Of a stretch of DNA of 64,000 nt, positions 8,322-15,230 are shown piece by piece (position 1 is the first letter of the stretch; the number at the start of each line of letters is the position of its first letter). The DNA lies in NCBI RefSeq assembly GCF_902809855.1, contig NZ_CADDWJ010000001.1:868001-932000 (forward strand). Direction: 5' to 3'. A program made the position numbers and the translations under genes. The notes under the pieces are model-generated. The model was not told the origin of the DNA. It saw only the letters and a program-made list of their open reading frames with translations, and ran no database searches. This DNA comes from Acinetobacter sp. Marseille-Q1618 (GTDB taxonomy: Bacteria; Pseudomonadota; Gammaproteobacteria; Pseudomonadales; Moraxellaceae).

Positions 8322-8959
8322 CAAACCACACACGTCCCACAACACTTGGAAATATCAACATCGGGAACAAAAGGCGCATTCTTTGTGATTTCGACCAAAC
8401 GCTTAACTGACTCATTCGCTCCCCAACGCCTAACCACACCAAAGAACTCTTCAACGTCATGACCTGCTAAATAATGTTTAGGTAAACCTGTCATATCGCT
8501 ATACAGTATTTCACCATCTTCATCACGTTCTACACCGATGTGATAAAGCTCATGATCCAGTAACGCACAAAAGTTACGGTCATTGCTCTTTTCACAATAA
8601 CTCGCATCGATCGTAATCAAATAAGTGGGTACAAATCCAAACCAGTCCCGCATCTGTTGTTCTTGTCGTGCTTTCTTCCAACCGCCAACATTAAACATCA
8701 CCTTTTCACATTGACCCAATACCATACGTTTTTTAGATTGAGCCGCAGATGATGCCCAAGCAAATGCCAAGAACTCGTCATTGTCGTGAAGTAGTTCTGC
8801 AATATGATCATGGTCAGGATTATGTAACGCGCCACCAATGGTAAGAAAGTTTTTAACCACCCAATCTTTTAGATCTGGTGCAGGTGCCAAGCGAATTGTT
8901 TCTTCTTCCTCGGCTTGGTCAATCAACTCGGTCGGTGGAAATGGTCTGTTTTGTTCCAT
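8321..8959 (-). CDS. Putative phage metallopeptidase
   Basis: A 212-residue protein. Around residue 133 is 'CALLDHELYHIGVERDEDG', an H-E-x-x-H zinc-binding motif, preceded by 'YLITIDASYCEKSND' and followed by 'AGHDVEEFFGVVRRWG', which supplies a likely third ligand. This layout matches the 'putative metallopeptidase' family often found near terminase genes in Proteobacterial phages. Its substrate is unknown. It has its own terminator, so it may be expressed apart from the late structural genes. Confidence 0.75.
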   Translation of the reverse strand: MEQNRPFPPTELIDQAEEEETIRLAPAPDLKDWVVKNFLTIGGALHNPDHDHIAELLHDNDEFLAFAWASSAAQSKKRMVLGQCEKVMFNVGGWKKARQEQQMRDWFGFVPTYLITIDASYCEKSNDRNFCALLDHELYHIGVERDEDGEILYSDMTGLPKHYLAGHDVEEFFGVVRRWGANESVKRLVEITKNAPFVPDVDISKCCGTCVV

Positions 8960-8970
8960 ATTTCACCTAT

Positions 8971-8997
8971 AAAAAAAACCACCCTAATGAGTGGTCT
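8971..8997 (-). terminator. Intrinsic terminator of the DUF4882-like gene
   Basis: On the minus strand ACCACTCATTAGGGTGGT is followed by eight U residues. It separates the secreted-protein gene (9014-9931) from the metallopeptidase gene. Confidence 0.65.
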
Positions 8998-9013
8998 TAT
9001 TGAAACTTTAAAA

Positions 9014-9931
9014 CTAAAGAGCTACTCCACAGATATCTGTTGTACCTGTTGGGTACTGACCTGTTATTTTACTGCTATCCGTCACTAACTCAATAGAAAC
9101 CTCTTTATTTAAATCTGTTGGCTGAATATCTCGATAGGCACTCGCTAGACTAAATGCAACATTTTTTGCTCTTCCTGGTAAAGTATAAACGTAACCTAAG
9201 TTTTGACCATTCGAAATTATTCCTATTTGATTTGAAGACTGATTAAAGTAAATACCGACTTTTTGAATTTGTGCAGGATTAGTCACATTGAAAAGTGCTA
9301 TCTCCTTTTGATCCTGTGTTCCAGTAGCTAGATTCATAGACCCAATAACTGCGGCAAAACCATTTGTTGAGCTAGATGCTTCTGTTGAATATTGATTTCC
9401 ATAAAATATAGCTATTGCATATCCATTTCCATTTACAGTGTCACCACCAATTCCAATAGGGAAATGTATTACTTGACCATCTGGAGTTAAATTATCGGGA
9501 ACTTTAAAATTAAATTCATAAGCAATAATTCCTGTTTGAGAAATTGGTTTATCTCCCGCCTCAACTTGTTGACTCACTGCTTGATTTAAACTTCTTAAAC
9601 TTAGATTTTTAGTCTGATTACTCAGCTTATTTGTAATTAAAGATCTATTCAAAGTTGCATTTTGTGTGCTTTGGGCTGCAATAGCTTTATCTAAGTATGC
9701 TTTACTAGCTGCCGCATGTACCCTATATGCTCCACTAGCCCCCACTGGTAATCCTGCCAGTAAATTAAACCCAAACTTCTGTCCAGTAACATTAGGGTAT
9801 AGAGTTCCATTTGGTGCTCCACCATAAAGAATATTAAGTTGAGCTTGCGTTGCGTCAAAATTGTAAGTACAAGCACTCCAAGCAGTTACACTTGCCAATC
9901 CAATACTTAGACCTAAGATAATTTTTTTCAT
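9014..9931 (-). CDS. Secreted DUF4882-like protein (prophage accessory)
   Basis: The N-terminus MKKIILGLSIGLASVTAWSA is a textbook Sec signal peptide with cleavage expected after ...WSA, followed by CTYNF. The mature part is about 285 residues, beta-rich, with a concanavalin/jelly-roll-like feel (FPIGIGGDTVNGNGYAIAIF) and a C-terminal 'TTDICGVAL' that could pair a cysteine with the N-terminal one. It resembles the DUF4882 proteins that I associate with Acinetobacter prophages. Periplasmic or surface location is likely; function is unknown. It has its own terminator and is a plausible lysogenic-conversion gene. Confidence 0.65.
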   Translation of the reverse strand: MKKIILGLSIGLASVTAWSACTYNFDATQAQLNILYGGAPNGTLYPNVTGQKFGFNLLAGLPVGASGAYRVHAAASKAYLDKAIAAQSTQNATLNRSLITNKLSNQTKNLSLRSLNQAVSQQVEAGDKPISQTGIIAYEFNFKVPDNLTPDGQVIHFPIGIGGDTVNGNGYAIAIFYGNQYSTEASSSTNGFAAVIGSMNLATGTQDQKEIALFNVTNPAQIQKVGIYFNQSSNQIGIISNGQNLGYVYTLPGRAKNVAFSLASAYRDIQPTDLNKEVSIELVTDSSKITGQYPTGTTDICGVAL

Positions 9932-10007
9932 TATTTCATCTCAATTTTATTATGAAGTTTTACTTTACGATAAAATTAAAATTTACATTGTTACGTTCAA
10001 GTAAAAA

Positions 10008-10466
10008 TCATTCAGAGTTGAGATTTTCATTTAAAACATGCCTCTTCAAATTCTGAAGCCACTGACTAGAAAAATTAGCTTCAACCTGCAATGGTCCATC
10101 TTCTTGAATTTTATATCTCGGCACTAACTCAATTCGTACAACGGTGTAACCCAATTCAGCAGCTACATCGTAACGATCCACACTCCATGCTTTATTTGCA
10201 AGTTTACCTTTACGACCACCTGACCAAGGACCACCTGAAATTTCAACTAAAATCCTATGCTCAATTAATAGAAAATCAAAACGCCAATGCTTAGTAGATT
10301 TAATCTGAAATTTCTTTTGATATTTAATTTCAAATACATTCAATGCGTGTTCAAATTTCTCTTCAGCTTCTATGTATGCATCTTTAGCTTTGGGTAGTGG
10401 GCGAGTTTTAGATTTTCTTTTTATTTCTGATTTTTGGGTGAGTTTGGTGTATTGAGATATGTCCAT
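10008..10466 (-). CDS. PD-(D/E)XK-type small nuclease (copy 1)
   Basis: A 152-residue protein with a basic N-terminus (KRKSKTRPLPK) and a restriction-endonuclease-like core: 'WRFDFLLIEHRILVEISGG' gives the D...E-x-S of a PD-(D/E)XK site, followed by 'ELGYTVVRIE', the usual beta-strand after the core helix. It is related to the nuclease encoded at 13820-14218 (same W-R-x-D-F, E-x-x-G-G-x-W-S and L-G-Y-x-V-x-R blocks). It could be a Holliday-junction or VRR-type repair enzyme or a homing-type enzyme. It lies between the secreted-protein gene and an AT-rich accessory stretch. Confidence 0.65.
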   Translation of the reverse strand: MDISQYTKLTQKSEIKRKSKTRPLPKAKDAYIEAEEKFEHALNVFEIKYQKKFQIKSTKHWRFDFLLIEHRILVEISGGPWSGGRKGKLANKAWSVDRYDVAAELGYTVVRIELVPRYKIQEDGPLQVEANFSSQWLQNLKRHVLNENLNSE

Positions 10467-10791
10467 AATTTTTGTTCAATAACAAGGATTTTGAATTCAA
10501 CATATTGACTCTTGCTTGTTTAAATATTATTGAATAGTATTTAAAGTATGTTTTAAATAATGAACCACATGCAAGAATTCATCCTATTCATTGTTGTAGT
10601 TGTCTTATCTCTATATTTTAAAAACAATGCATCTGAAGGAATCGGCCAATACGTTTTATACTTAATCATTGCTTCTTTACTGGCAATTATTTACCGCTAT
10701 ATTCGATATTCTTAACAGATCCACATTTTCAACACTCTTTCAAAATATAGCAGGGCAAAATATAAAATTTCCATTTAAAGTTTTTAAGGAC
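10467..10791. other. AT-rich spacer holding one small plus-strand ORF
   Basis: Apart from the 51-codon ORF at 10560-10715 I see no convincing gene, terminator or promoter in this 325-base stretch. Base composition is clearly more AT-rich than in the structural genes. Confidence 0.5.
10560..10715 (+). CDS. Possible 51-aa two-helix membrane peptide
   Basis: The frame starts MNHMQEFILFIVVVVLSLYF and ends RYIRYS, with two hydrophobic helices separated by KNNASEGIGQ. It is opposite in direction to its neighbours. The ribosome-binding site is weak, and translation could begin at the second Met. A composition this hydrophobic with charged ends rarely arises by chance in AT-rich DNA but does occur, so I give moderate confidence. 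If real, it is a small inner-membrane protein. Confidence 0.35.
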   Translation: MNHMQEFILFIVVVVLSLYFKNNASEGIGQYVLYLIIASLLAIIYRYIRYS

Positions 10792-11532
10792 TTATCGGGC
10801 ATACATAATATTCATGACCTGATATGCTGCCGAGAACCCATATAAAGAAATGCTTTCCTCATAAGAGTCACTCCAATCATAGAATCTAGTATAAGCCATA
10901 TTCCCCTTTTGCATTTGATGAATGATATTTAGCGCAGTTTGCCCCCAAAAGACACTGTTTGTTTTAAAAGGTGGATTTTTGTCAATCCGTATATAATGGT
11001 GTTTGGCAAAACTTAACTTTTCAGGCTCTTTTGTAACTGACAATCCCATACCATGCTTTGATGTCTTCAAAACCATTAAATCAAATTTTGAAATAAAACA
11101 TGACTTCTCATCAGTTATATGATCTTGTTTACAGGCTACTAACCAGCCATTTTTAACAGGATGATCATTGTCCATATCTACGATCGTAGCTACCTTAGTT
11201 TCTAGATCATAGATCATCATAACATTATTAGAAAAATACTTCGTTTCAGAATAATTTTTATGCTTTAACGAATAGCTGACTTCTGAATCCTTAAATAATG
11301 GTTTAAGTTTTAATTTTTTAAAGTCTTCTGGAAATACTCTTTGGTAAACCAATTCTTCTTCATTTCTTTCTTTTAATTTAGGTTGAAATACTACAGAACT
11401 AGGTATTTCCATATCATCTGGGTGTGTATAACTAGAGTTTGATAATGTTTTACTCAATTGTTCAAGCCTGTCAGGTGCTGAGTTATAGCTAGAATCTAAC
11501 TGCACTAAATCCGAATGACCATATTGACCCAC
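10792..11532 (-). CDS. Hypothetical prophage protein (246 aa), possibly with a decayed start
   Basis: The frame can start at GTG (11532), giving a 246-residue soluble protein, many charged residues, no motif that I recognise. Upstream of the GTG the same frame stays open for 23 more codons and reads 'FKRVGLYVLLITKLSLVGQ', which looks like a signal peptide, but no ATG, GTG or TTG precedes it before the next stop. Either the short form is made, or an ancestral exported protein has lost its start codon. It stands alone in the accessory region. Confidence 0.5.
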   Translation of the reverse strand: MGQYGHSDLVQLDSSYNSAPDRLEQLSKTLSNSSYTHPDDMEIPSSVVFQPKLKERNEEELVYQRVFPEDFKKLKLKPLFKDSEVSYSLKHKNYSETKYFSNNVMMIYDLETKVATIVDMDNDHPVKNGWLVACKQDHITDEKSCFISKFDLMVLKTSKHGMGLSVTKEPEKLSFAKHHYIRIDKNPPFKTNSVFWGQTALNIIHQMQKGNMAYTRFYDWSDSYEESISLYGFSAAYQVMNIMYAR

Positions 11533-11743
11533 TAAACTTAATTTAGTGATCAGAAGTACATATAGCCCAACACGCTTAAATTCAATTTTTGATAAATATT
11601 ATAACTTTATAACAAATAATTTATAATGCTATTCTAAATTATTACATTAAATTTTATACTGAAATTTTATACTTAGAACAATTAGCCTTATATAAAGTCC
11701 AACTATCCCTATTCACAAATATAAGAATAATTATCATTAGACA

Positions 11744-11771
11744 ACAAAAAAGCCCACCTTTTGATGAGCTT
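11744..11771 (-). terminator. Intrinsic terminator of the 31-codon ORF
   Basis: On the minus strand AGCTCATCAAAAGGTGGGCT forms a six-pair stem (one G-U) followed by six U residues, 20 bases past the stop codon of the small ORF at 11791-11886. Confidence 0.65.
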
Positions 11772-11790
11772 CTTTGCTATAGAAATCTCT

Positions 11791-11886
11791 CTAACCCAAA
11801 CGAAATATTCTAATCAAATAAATTAAAGTAGTTAGTAATACAAACAGCATAAAAAAGAACACATAGTTTAAATATCTAGGAATCAT
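11791..11886 (-). CDS. 31-aa single-helix membrane peptide
   Basis: The ATG at 11886 is preceded by AAGGAAAATAAT, a good ribosome-binding site. The peptide begins MIPRYLNYVFFFMLFVLLTT, continues with another hydrophobic stretch and ends RIFRLG: one membrane helix with positively charged flanks. A terminator follows after 20 bases. A ribosome site, a coherent hydrophobic peptide and a terminator together make a real micro-gene likely. Such peptides can be toxins, regulators of membrane complexes or exclusion factors; the sequence does not tell which. Confidence 0.5.
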   Translation of the reverse strand: MIPRYLNYVFFFMLFVLLTTLIYLIRIFRLG

Positions 11887-11992
11887 ATTATTTTCCTTTA
11901 TCATTTTGTTCTTTTTTTATACAATTTTTCTTTTAATTATTCAATATATATAACAATAAATTTTTTTTATAACCATATATAGGTTTCTAATA

Positions 11993-12067
11993 TAAAAAAA
12001 TACCCACCTTAGGAGGCGGGTATATAAACTCTAAAATTGTGTGGATTACCATAACTTCGTCCACTAT
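11993..12067 (-). ncRNA. Candidate small RNA or micro-ORF transcript (about 75 nt)
   Basis: A promoter-like pair at 12074-12102 would start transcription near 12067. An intrinsic terminator with stem ATACCC...GGGTAT (12000-12023) and a seven-base U tract ends it near 11993. A 24-codon frame (MAYFSYSGRSYGN...) starts at 12083, inside the promoter, so it would not be translated from this transcript. I therefore favour a short RNA. Confidence 0.35.
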
Positions 12068-12073
12068 AGCTGA

Positions 12074-12102
12074 AATATGCCATATCCCTTGTACAAGGTC
12101 AA
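12074..12102 (-). promoter_or_regulatory. Sigma-70-like promoter with a 12-bp palindrome in the spacer
   Basis: On the minus strand TTGACC (12097-12102), a 17-base spacer, then CATATT (12074-12079). The spacer carries the perfect palindrome CCTTGTACAAGG (12087-12098), which overlaps the -35 box and could be a repressor site. Confidence 0.4.
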
Positions 12103-12274
12103 TAATTTGAATGAGACTTTTTATTCCATTAACGACTTTAAAAGTTTTTAAATCTATTTAAAGCCCACATTTTTTCGAGCTTTAAACGGTTTAAATTTTT
12201 ATAATATTTTTCAATTACGATCGTTAGGCTTTAAAAATTCTCAAATACAAAGAATTATATATGCATGCTTATTT

Positions 12275-13108
12275 TTAACTTAGGGTTATCGTACTAATAC
12301 CTTGAATAAATACCACTATGAAAAATGCATATATAAAGAAAGCTAAAATCATATAAACAGTTTTTGAGTAATTTTCCTTATTATCAGCAAACTTGCTTAT
12401 ACTGAACAAACTTGAAAACAATGCAGTACCTAATAAAATCATATTAAAGAAAAAGAATAAACCTATTTTAACTATATCAAGAATGCCAATGTATTCGTTT
12501 GATGCACTATAAGGAAAATTTAAAAGATAAACAACGAGATGAAGTATCACCACTACTCCACCAATTGTACGCCATAAAAATTTACCGCTTTGATCTATAA
12601 TACTTATCACGATAAAGAGAGTTAAAAAATACAATAAACTTAAACCAATCTCTAAACCAATTACTGTGTTAAAGATTTTAAATATCGCACGTGAAAAAAT
12701 GATTGCTGAAATAAATAGTGCAAGTAGTGTAGATTGATTAAGCGCAAAATTTAAAAACTCATTCTTAAGATTGGTATTTTCATGATTTTTAATTCGATGA
12801 AATGAGAGATTGGTCGAAATTTTATCTTGTAGCTCCTTCAAAGCCTCTGGGTGTATTTCACAAATTTTACCATCTTGCTTCCACAAGTTTCCATCAAAGA
12901 TCTTTACTAATTCCACTTCCTTTGAATTTAGAAGGTTTAATTTTGAAACTAATTTAGATCTCAACATACTTTTTTTATTTACATAACAACACTTCCCCTC
13001 AAAAGATGAAACCTCTTCCAACCAGTTTTCCAAATCTTGTTTAGTGCATGATGATTCTTGCGTTGAATTTAATAAACTCACTGAAATATTCCTAATATTC
13101 ATATACAT
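12275..13108 (-). CDS. Hypothetical membrane protein (277 aa) in prophage accessory region
   Basis: Residues 1-120 are soluble, with a few cysteines, and charged. Residues 125-277 hold about five hydrophobic helices (for example LLALFISAIIFSRAIF, LSLLYFLTLFIVISII, VVVILHLVVYLLNF, IGLFFFFNMILLGTALF, MILAFFIYAFFIVVFI). I do not recognise the family. The ATG at 13102 may be preferred over that at 13108, since AGG sits nine bases before it. It is much more AT-rich than flanking phage genes and stands alone between the Q-like gene and the small-RNA candidate. A cytoplasmic sensor head on a membrane domain would fit exclusion or defence, but this is inference. Confidence 0.6.
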   Translation of the reverse strand: MYMNIRNISVSLLNSTQESSCTKQDLENWLEEVSSFEGKCCYVNKKSMLRSKLVSKLNLLNSKEVELVKIFDGNLWKQDGKICEIHPEALKELQDKISTNLSFHRIKNHENTNLKNEFLNFALNQSTLLALFISAIIFSRAIFKIFNTVIGLEIGLSLLYFLTLFIVISIIDQSGKFLWRTIGGVVVILHLVVYLLNFPYSASNEYIGILDIVKIGLFFFFNMILLGTALFSSLFSISKFADNKENYSKTVYMILAFFIYAFFIVVFIQGISTITLS

Positions 13109-13215
13109 GAACCTAAATATACTTTTTTATTAAGAATAAACAATCATTGAATATTTCATAATTAATACAATTTAATCATTGAGTTTTGTTGTAAAAATTG
13201 GGAAGATTCATTTTT

Positions 13216-13253
13216 AAATAGCACCGATTTTTCCTAAATTGATGCTATTTTTT
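13216..13253 (+). terminator. Hairpin with U tract on the plus strand
   Basis: AAATAGCA (13216-13223) pairs with TGCTATTT (13243-13250) and is followed by further T residues on the plus strand only. No plus-strand gene ends here, so it may stop antisense transcription from the accessory region, or be an RNA structure in the late leader. Confidence 0.4.
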
Positions 13254-13277
13254 GATTACAAATATAATTAATTTTTT

Positions 13278-13820
13278 TTAAAATTCAATAAATCCATATC
13301 GACAATGCAATGTAGCTAAACCACACTTCACATCAAATCTTGCATCCATTTCAGAATATATCTTTACCATTTTTCTTGTATCACCCACCCATTGCATTTC
13401 CCACTCAGTCATTTCGGACCAGCTATTAAAATAAAAATATCGATCTATAATCGCATCAAGCCACCCATCCATCACGCTAGACTGACCACGTAAATCAAAA
13501 ATGAGGCGTTGCACAGCACGAGCTTCATTGTCATTAATTTCACAAACTATATCTTTCGGGGTTTGTTTCTTATTTGGTAAAAGATCAGCATCACTAAGCA
13601 TTGCATCAGCAATAATTTGACGTTGTTTTCTAACACCTAATTTCATTTTTTTACGCTTTATAACAGCCTGATCCATAGCTTGAGCAATTGGATTTAAAGA
13701 TCTACCGCATGTTCCTTTTATAGAGTTTTGCCACGCACCAAACTGATATAACCATTCCTCTAGACTGAACTTCTTCCAATCCGTTGCTTGCATAATCGTA
13801 ACCGCCGCATTCATACCCAT
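13278..13820 (-). CDS. Antitermination protein Q-like
   Basis: The start ATG at 13820 overlaps the stop of the upstream nuclease gene (TGATG). The 180-residue protein has the N-terminal 'EEWLYQFGAWQNSIKG' segment and a basic middle part (KRKKMKLGVRKQRQIIADAM) resembling lambdoid Q-type or ninH-adjacent antiterminators, and a C-terminal helical part with 'LDAIIDRYFYFNSW'. It is the last gene of the replication block and lies before the accessory and late genes, exactly where Q belongs. The several internal hairpin terminators in the late region are consistent with a need for antitermination. Confidence 0.6.
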   Translation of the reverse strand: MGMNAAVTIMQATDWKKFSLEEWLYQFGAWQNSIKGTCGRSLNPIAQAMDQAVIKRKKMKLGVRKQRQIIADAMLSDADLLPNKKQTPKDIVCEINDNEARAVQRLIFDLRGQSSVMDGWLDAIIDRYFYFNSWSEMTEWEMQWVGDTRKMVKIYSEMDARFDVKCGLATLHCRYGFIEF

Positions 13821-14218
13821 CACCCAATCAACCGTCTAATCTCATCAATCGCCTTACCGCTTTTCACTTGCTCAGTGCTATACCGATACACTGAATAACC
13901 CAACTTTTGCGCTGAATTATATTTTTCCATGTCTGCTATGTAACCTTTCCCTCGTGTATGCCTCCCATTACTCCAGATACCGCCTTCAACCTCGATCAAA
14001 ACATTGCTACCCACAATATAAAAATCTGCCCTCCACTTACGTTCTGGATTAAATTGAAACTCTGCCTGAAACTCGATGTTGTACGACTTTAAATGCTGAA
14101 CGAGCGTAGCCTCGCCCTCGCTCATCACACGTTCTTTTTTCACTGAAACACGGTGCTTAGATTTACGTCGTGGTTTTGCGTATTTGGCTTTATACTCTGC
14201 GATGGAAATGTTGGTCAC
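13820..14218 (-). CDS. PD-(D/E)XK-type small nuclease (copy 2)
   Basis: It starts with GTG at 14218, a few bases after the previous stop, with AGGA upstream. The 132-residue protein has a basic N-terminus (KPRRKSKHRVSVKKER) and the core 'WRADFYIVGSNVLIEVEGG', giving D and E-x-E of a restriction-fold nuclease, then 'LGYSVYRYS'. In lambdoid phages the slot between P and Q usually contains a Holliday-junction or recombination nuclease (RusA, NinG/Rap); this gene may fill that job. It is a relative of the protein encoded at 10008-10466. Confidence 0.65.
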   Translation of the reverse strand: MTNISIAEYKAKYAKPRRKSKHRVSVKKERVMSEGEATLVQHLKSYNIEFQAEFQFNPERKWRADFYIVGSNVLIEVEGGIWSNGRHTRGKGYIADMEKYNSAQKLGYSVYRYSTEQVKSGKAIDEIRRLIG

Positions 14219-14224
14219 TTTGAA

Positions 14225-14428
14225 TTATTTCCTAACTTTTTCAAAACAACTATTCATCCCTGTATATGAATACCCACGCTCATCTAAAGCTTTCATGATG
14301 AGTTGCCCTGTTCGCTGTCCTTTAATAATGGACACTATTCTCAACTCACCTTGTGGATTCCAACCTGCTTGGGATTTAGCATCCTTGTCAGGTTTGACAA
14401 GATCTCCTATTTTTAACGAATCAAACAT
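14225..14428 (-). CDS. Small phage protein (67 aa, hypothetical)
   Basis: I set the start at the ATG at 14428 because GGAGG lies five bases upstream; a longer frame from 14476 overlaps the P-like gene too far. The product begins MFDSLKIGDLVKPDKDAK and has short beta-strands ('LRIVSIIKG', 'LIMKAL'), like an SH3/KOW-like small barrel, but I cannot assign it. It overlaps the P-like gene by eight bases and is clearly in the replication operon. Confidence 0.6.
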   Translation of the reverse strand: MFDSLKIGDLVKPDKDAKSQAGWNPQGELRIVSIIKGQRTGQLIMKALDERGYSYTGMNSCFEKVRK

Positions 14429-15230
14429 GACGACCTCCCAACTGCTTACGAATCGTTGCAGGTACCACACAACCATCCAACTGGCATTGTTTTAAGTACT
14501 CATCGGGTTGTTCAAACGGATCTGGCCATTCATTAACAATTGGCATGTTAAGTGGCTTAGGCTTAGATTTTAATTCTCGGGGTTTGTGGATTTTTCTATT
14601 TTTCAAATTCCACTTCGCCATTAAATCATTAAGATTCTTTTGAGCCTCTTCATTAGAAACAGCGACATGCTCTACTCGCTTTTGTTGAGCATTGTCCCAA
14701 GTCAATTGCTTTGGCTCTTGGTACCACTCTTGAACACGCCCTTTCAATTGAGCTTCAGCTAGATATTCACCATACAGCTTTACGAATTCTTCTTTCGCTC
14801 GATGCATTTCACCATCGTTAATCAACAAACTGACTTGATCTAAAGCAAATTTTGCGATCGTAGTAATTTCCTGAAACTGAAATACATCTTTCTCAATTTC
14901 AACAGCCTTATGCTCAATGATTTTGGTGTACTCACATGCTTTCACCCATGCTTTTTCAGCATTCCACCAATCTTGGCCAATACACATGGTTCGGAACTCG
15001 GCAAAGCTTGGCATGAAGGTTTTACCAGACGTACTCAGTAAAACTAAACCTCGCTGGAACTGGTGTGGCATTACGCCTGCCAATGTGTTTGAAGCAATCT
15101 GTTCAACGATATTCATCGGGATTGCATTTTTGCCATCTACAGGAAAGTTTTTATTGAACTGTGTTGCGTAAATCGTTCTCAACGTTGCTATCAGCATTTT
15201 GATATCGTTTTGGCAAATTAGATTATTCAC
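14421..15230 (-). CDS. Replication protein P-like helicase loader
   Basis: A 269-residue protein that follows the O-like initiator with an eight-base overlap. Near residues 60-100 it has 'GVMPHQFQRGLVLLSTSGK', 'MPSFAEFRTMCIG' and 'WWNAEKAWVKACEY', the pattern of lambda P-family proteins that bring the host DnaB helicase to the phage origin. The C-terminal third is basic and proline-rich. The order cro, regulators, O, P, nin-like genes, Q mirrors lambda. Confidence 0.75.
   Translation of the reverse strand: MNNLICQNDIKMLIATLRTIYATQFNKNFPVDGKNAIPMNIVEQIASNTLAGVMPHQFQRGLVLLSTSGKTFMPSFAEFRTMCIGQDWWNAEKAWVKACEYTKIIEHKAVEIEKDVFQFQEITTIAKFALDQVSLLINDGEMHRAKEEFVKLYGEYLAEAQLKGRVQEWYQEPKQLTWDNAQQKRVEHVAVSNEEAQKNLNDLMAKWNLKNRKIHKPRELKSKPKPLNMPIVNEWPDPFEQPDEYLKQCQLDGCVVPATIRKQLGGRHV

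Larger units (their letters stand above)
11887..12274. other. AT-rich non-coding stretch with a promoter-terminator pair
   Basis: In these 388 bases the only structured elements are the minus-strand promoter at 12074-12102 and the terminator at 11991-12023, described separately. No ORF longer than about 25 codons is convincing. Confidence 0.5.

Noticed and set aside
12010..12083. 24-codon ORF beginning MAYFSYSGRSYGN
   Set aside because: It starts within the promoter's -10/spacer region, upstream of the predicted RNA start, and its ribosome site is too close to the ATG.
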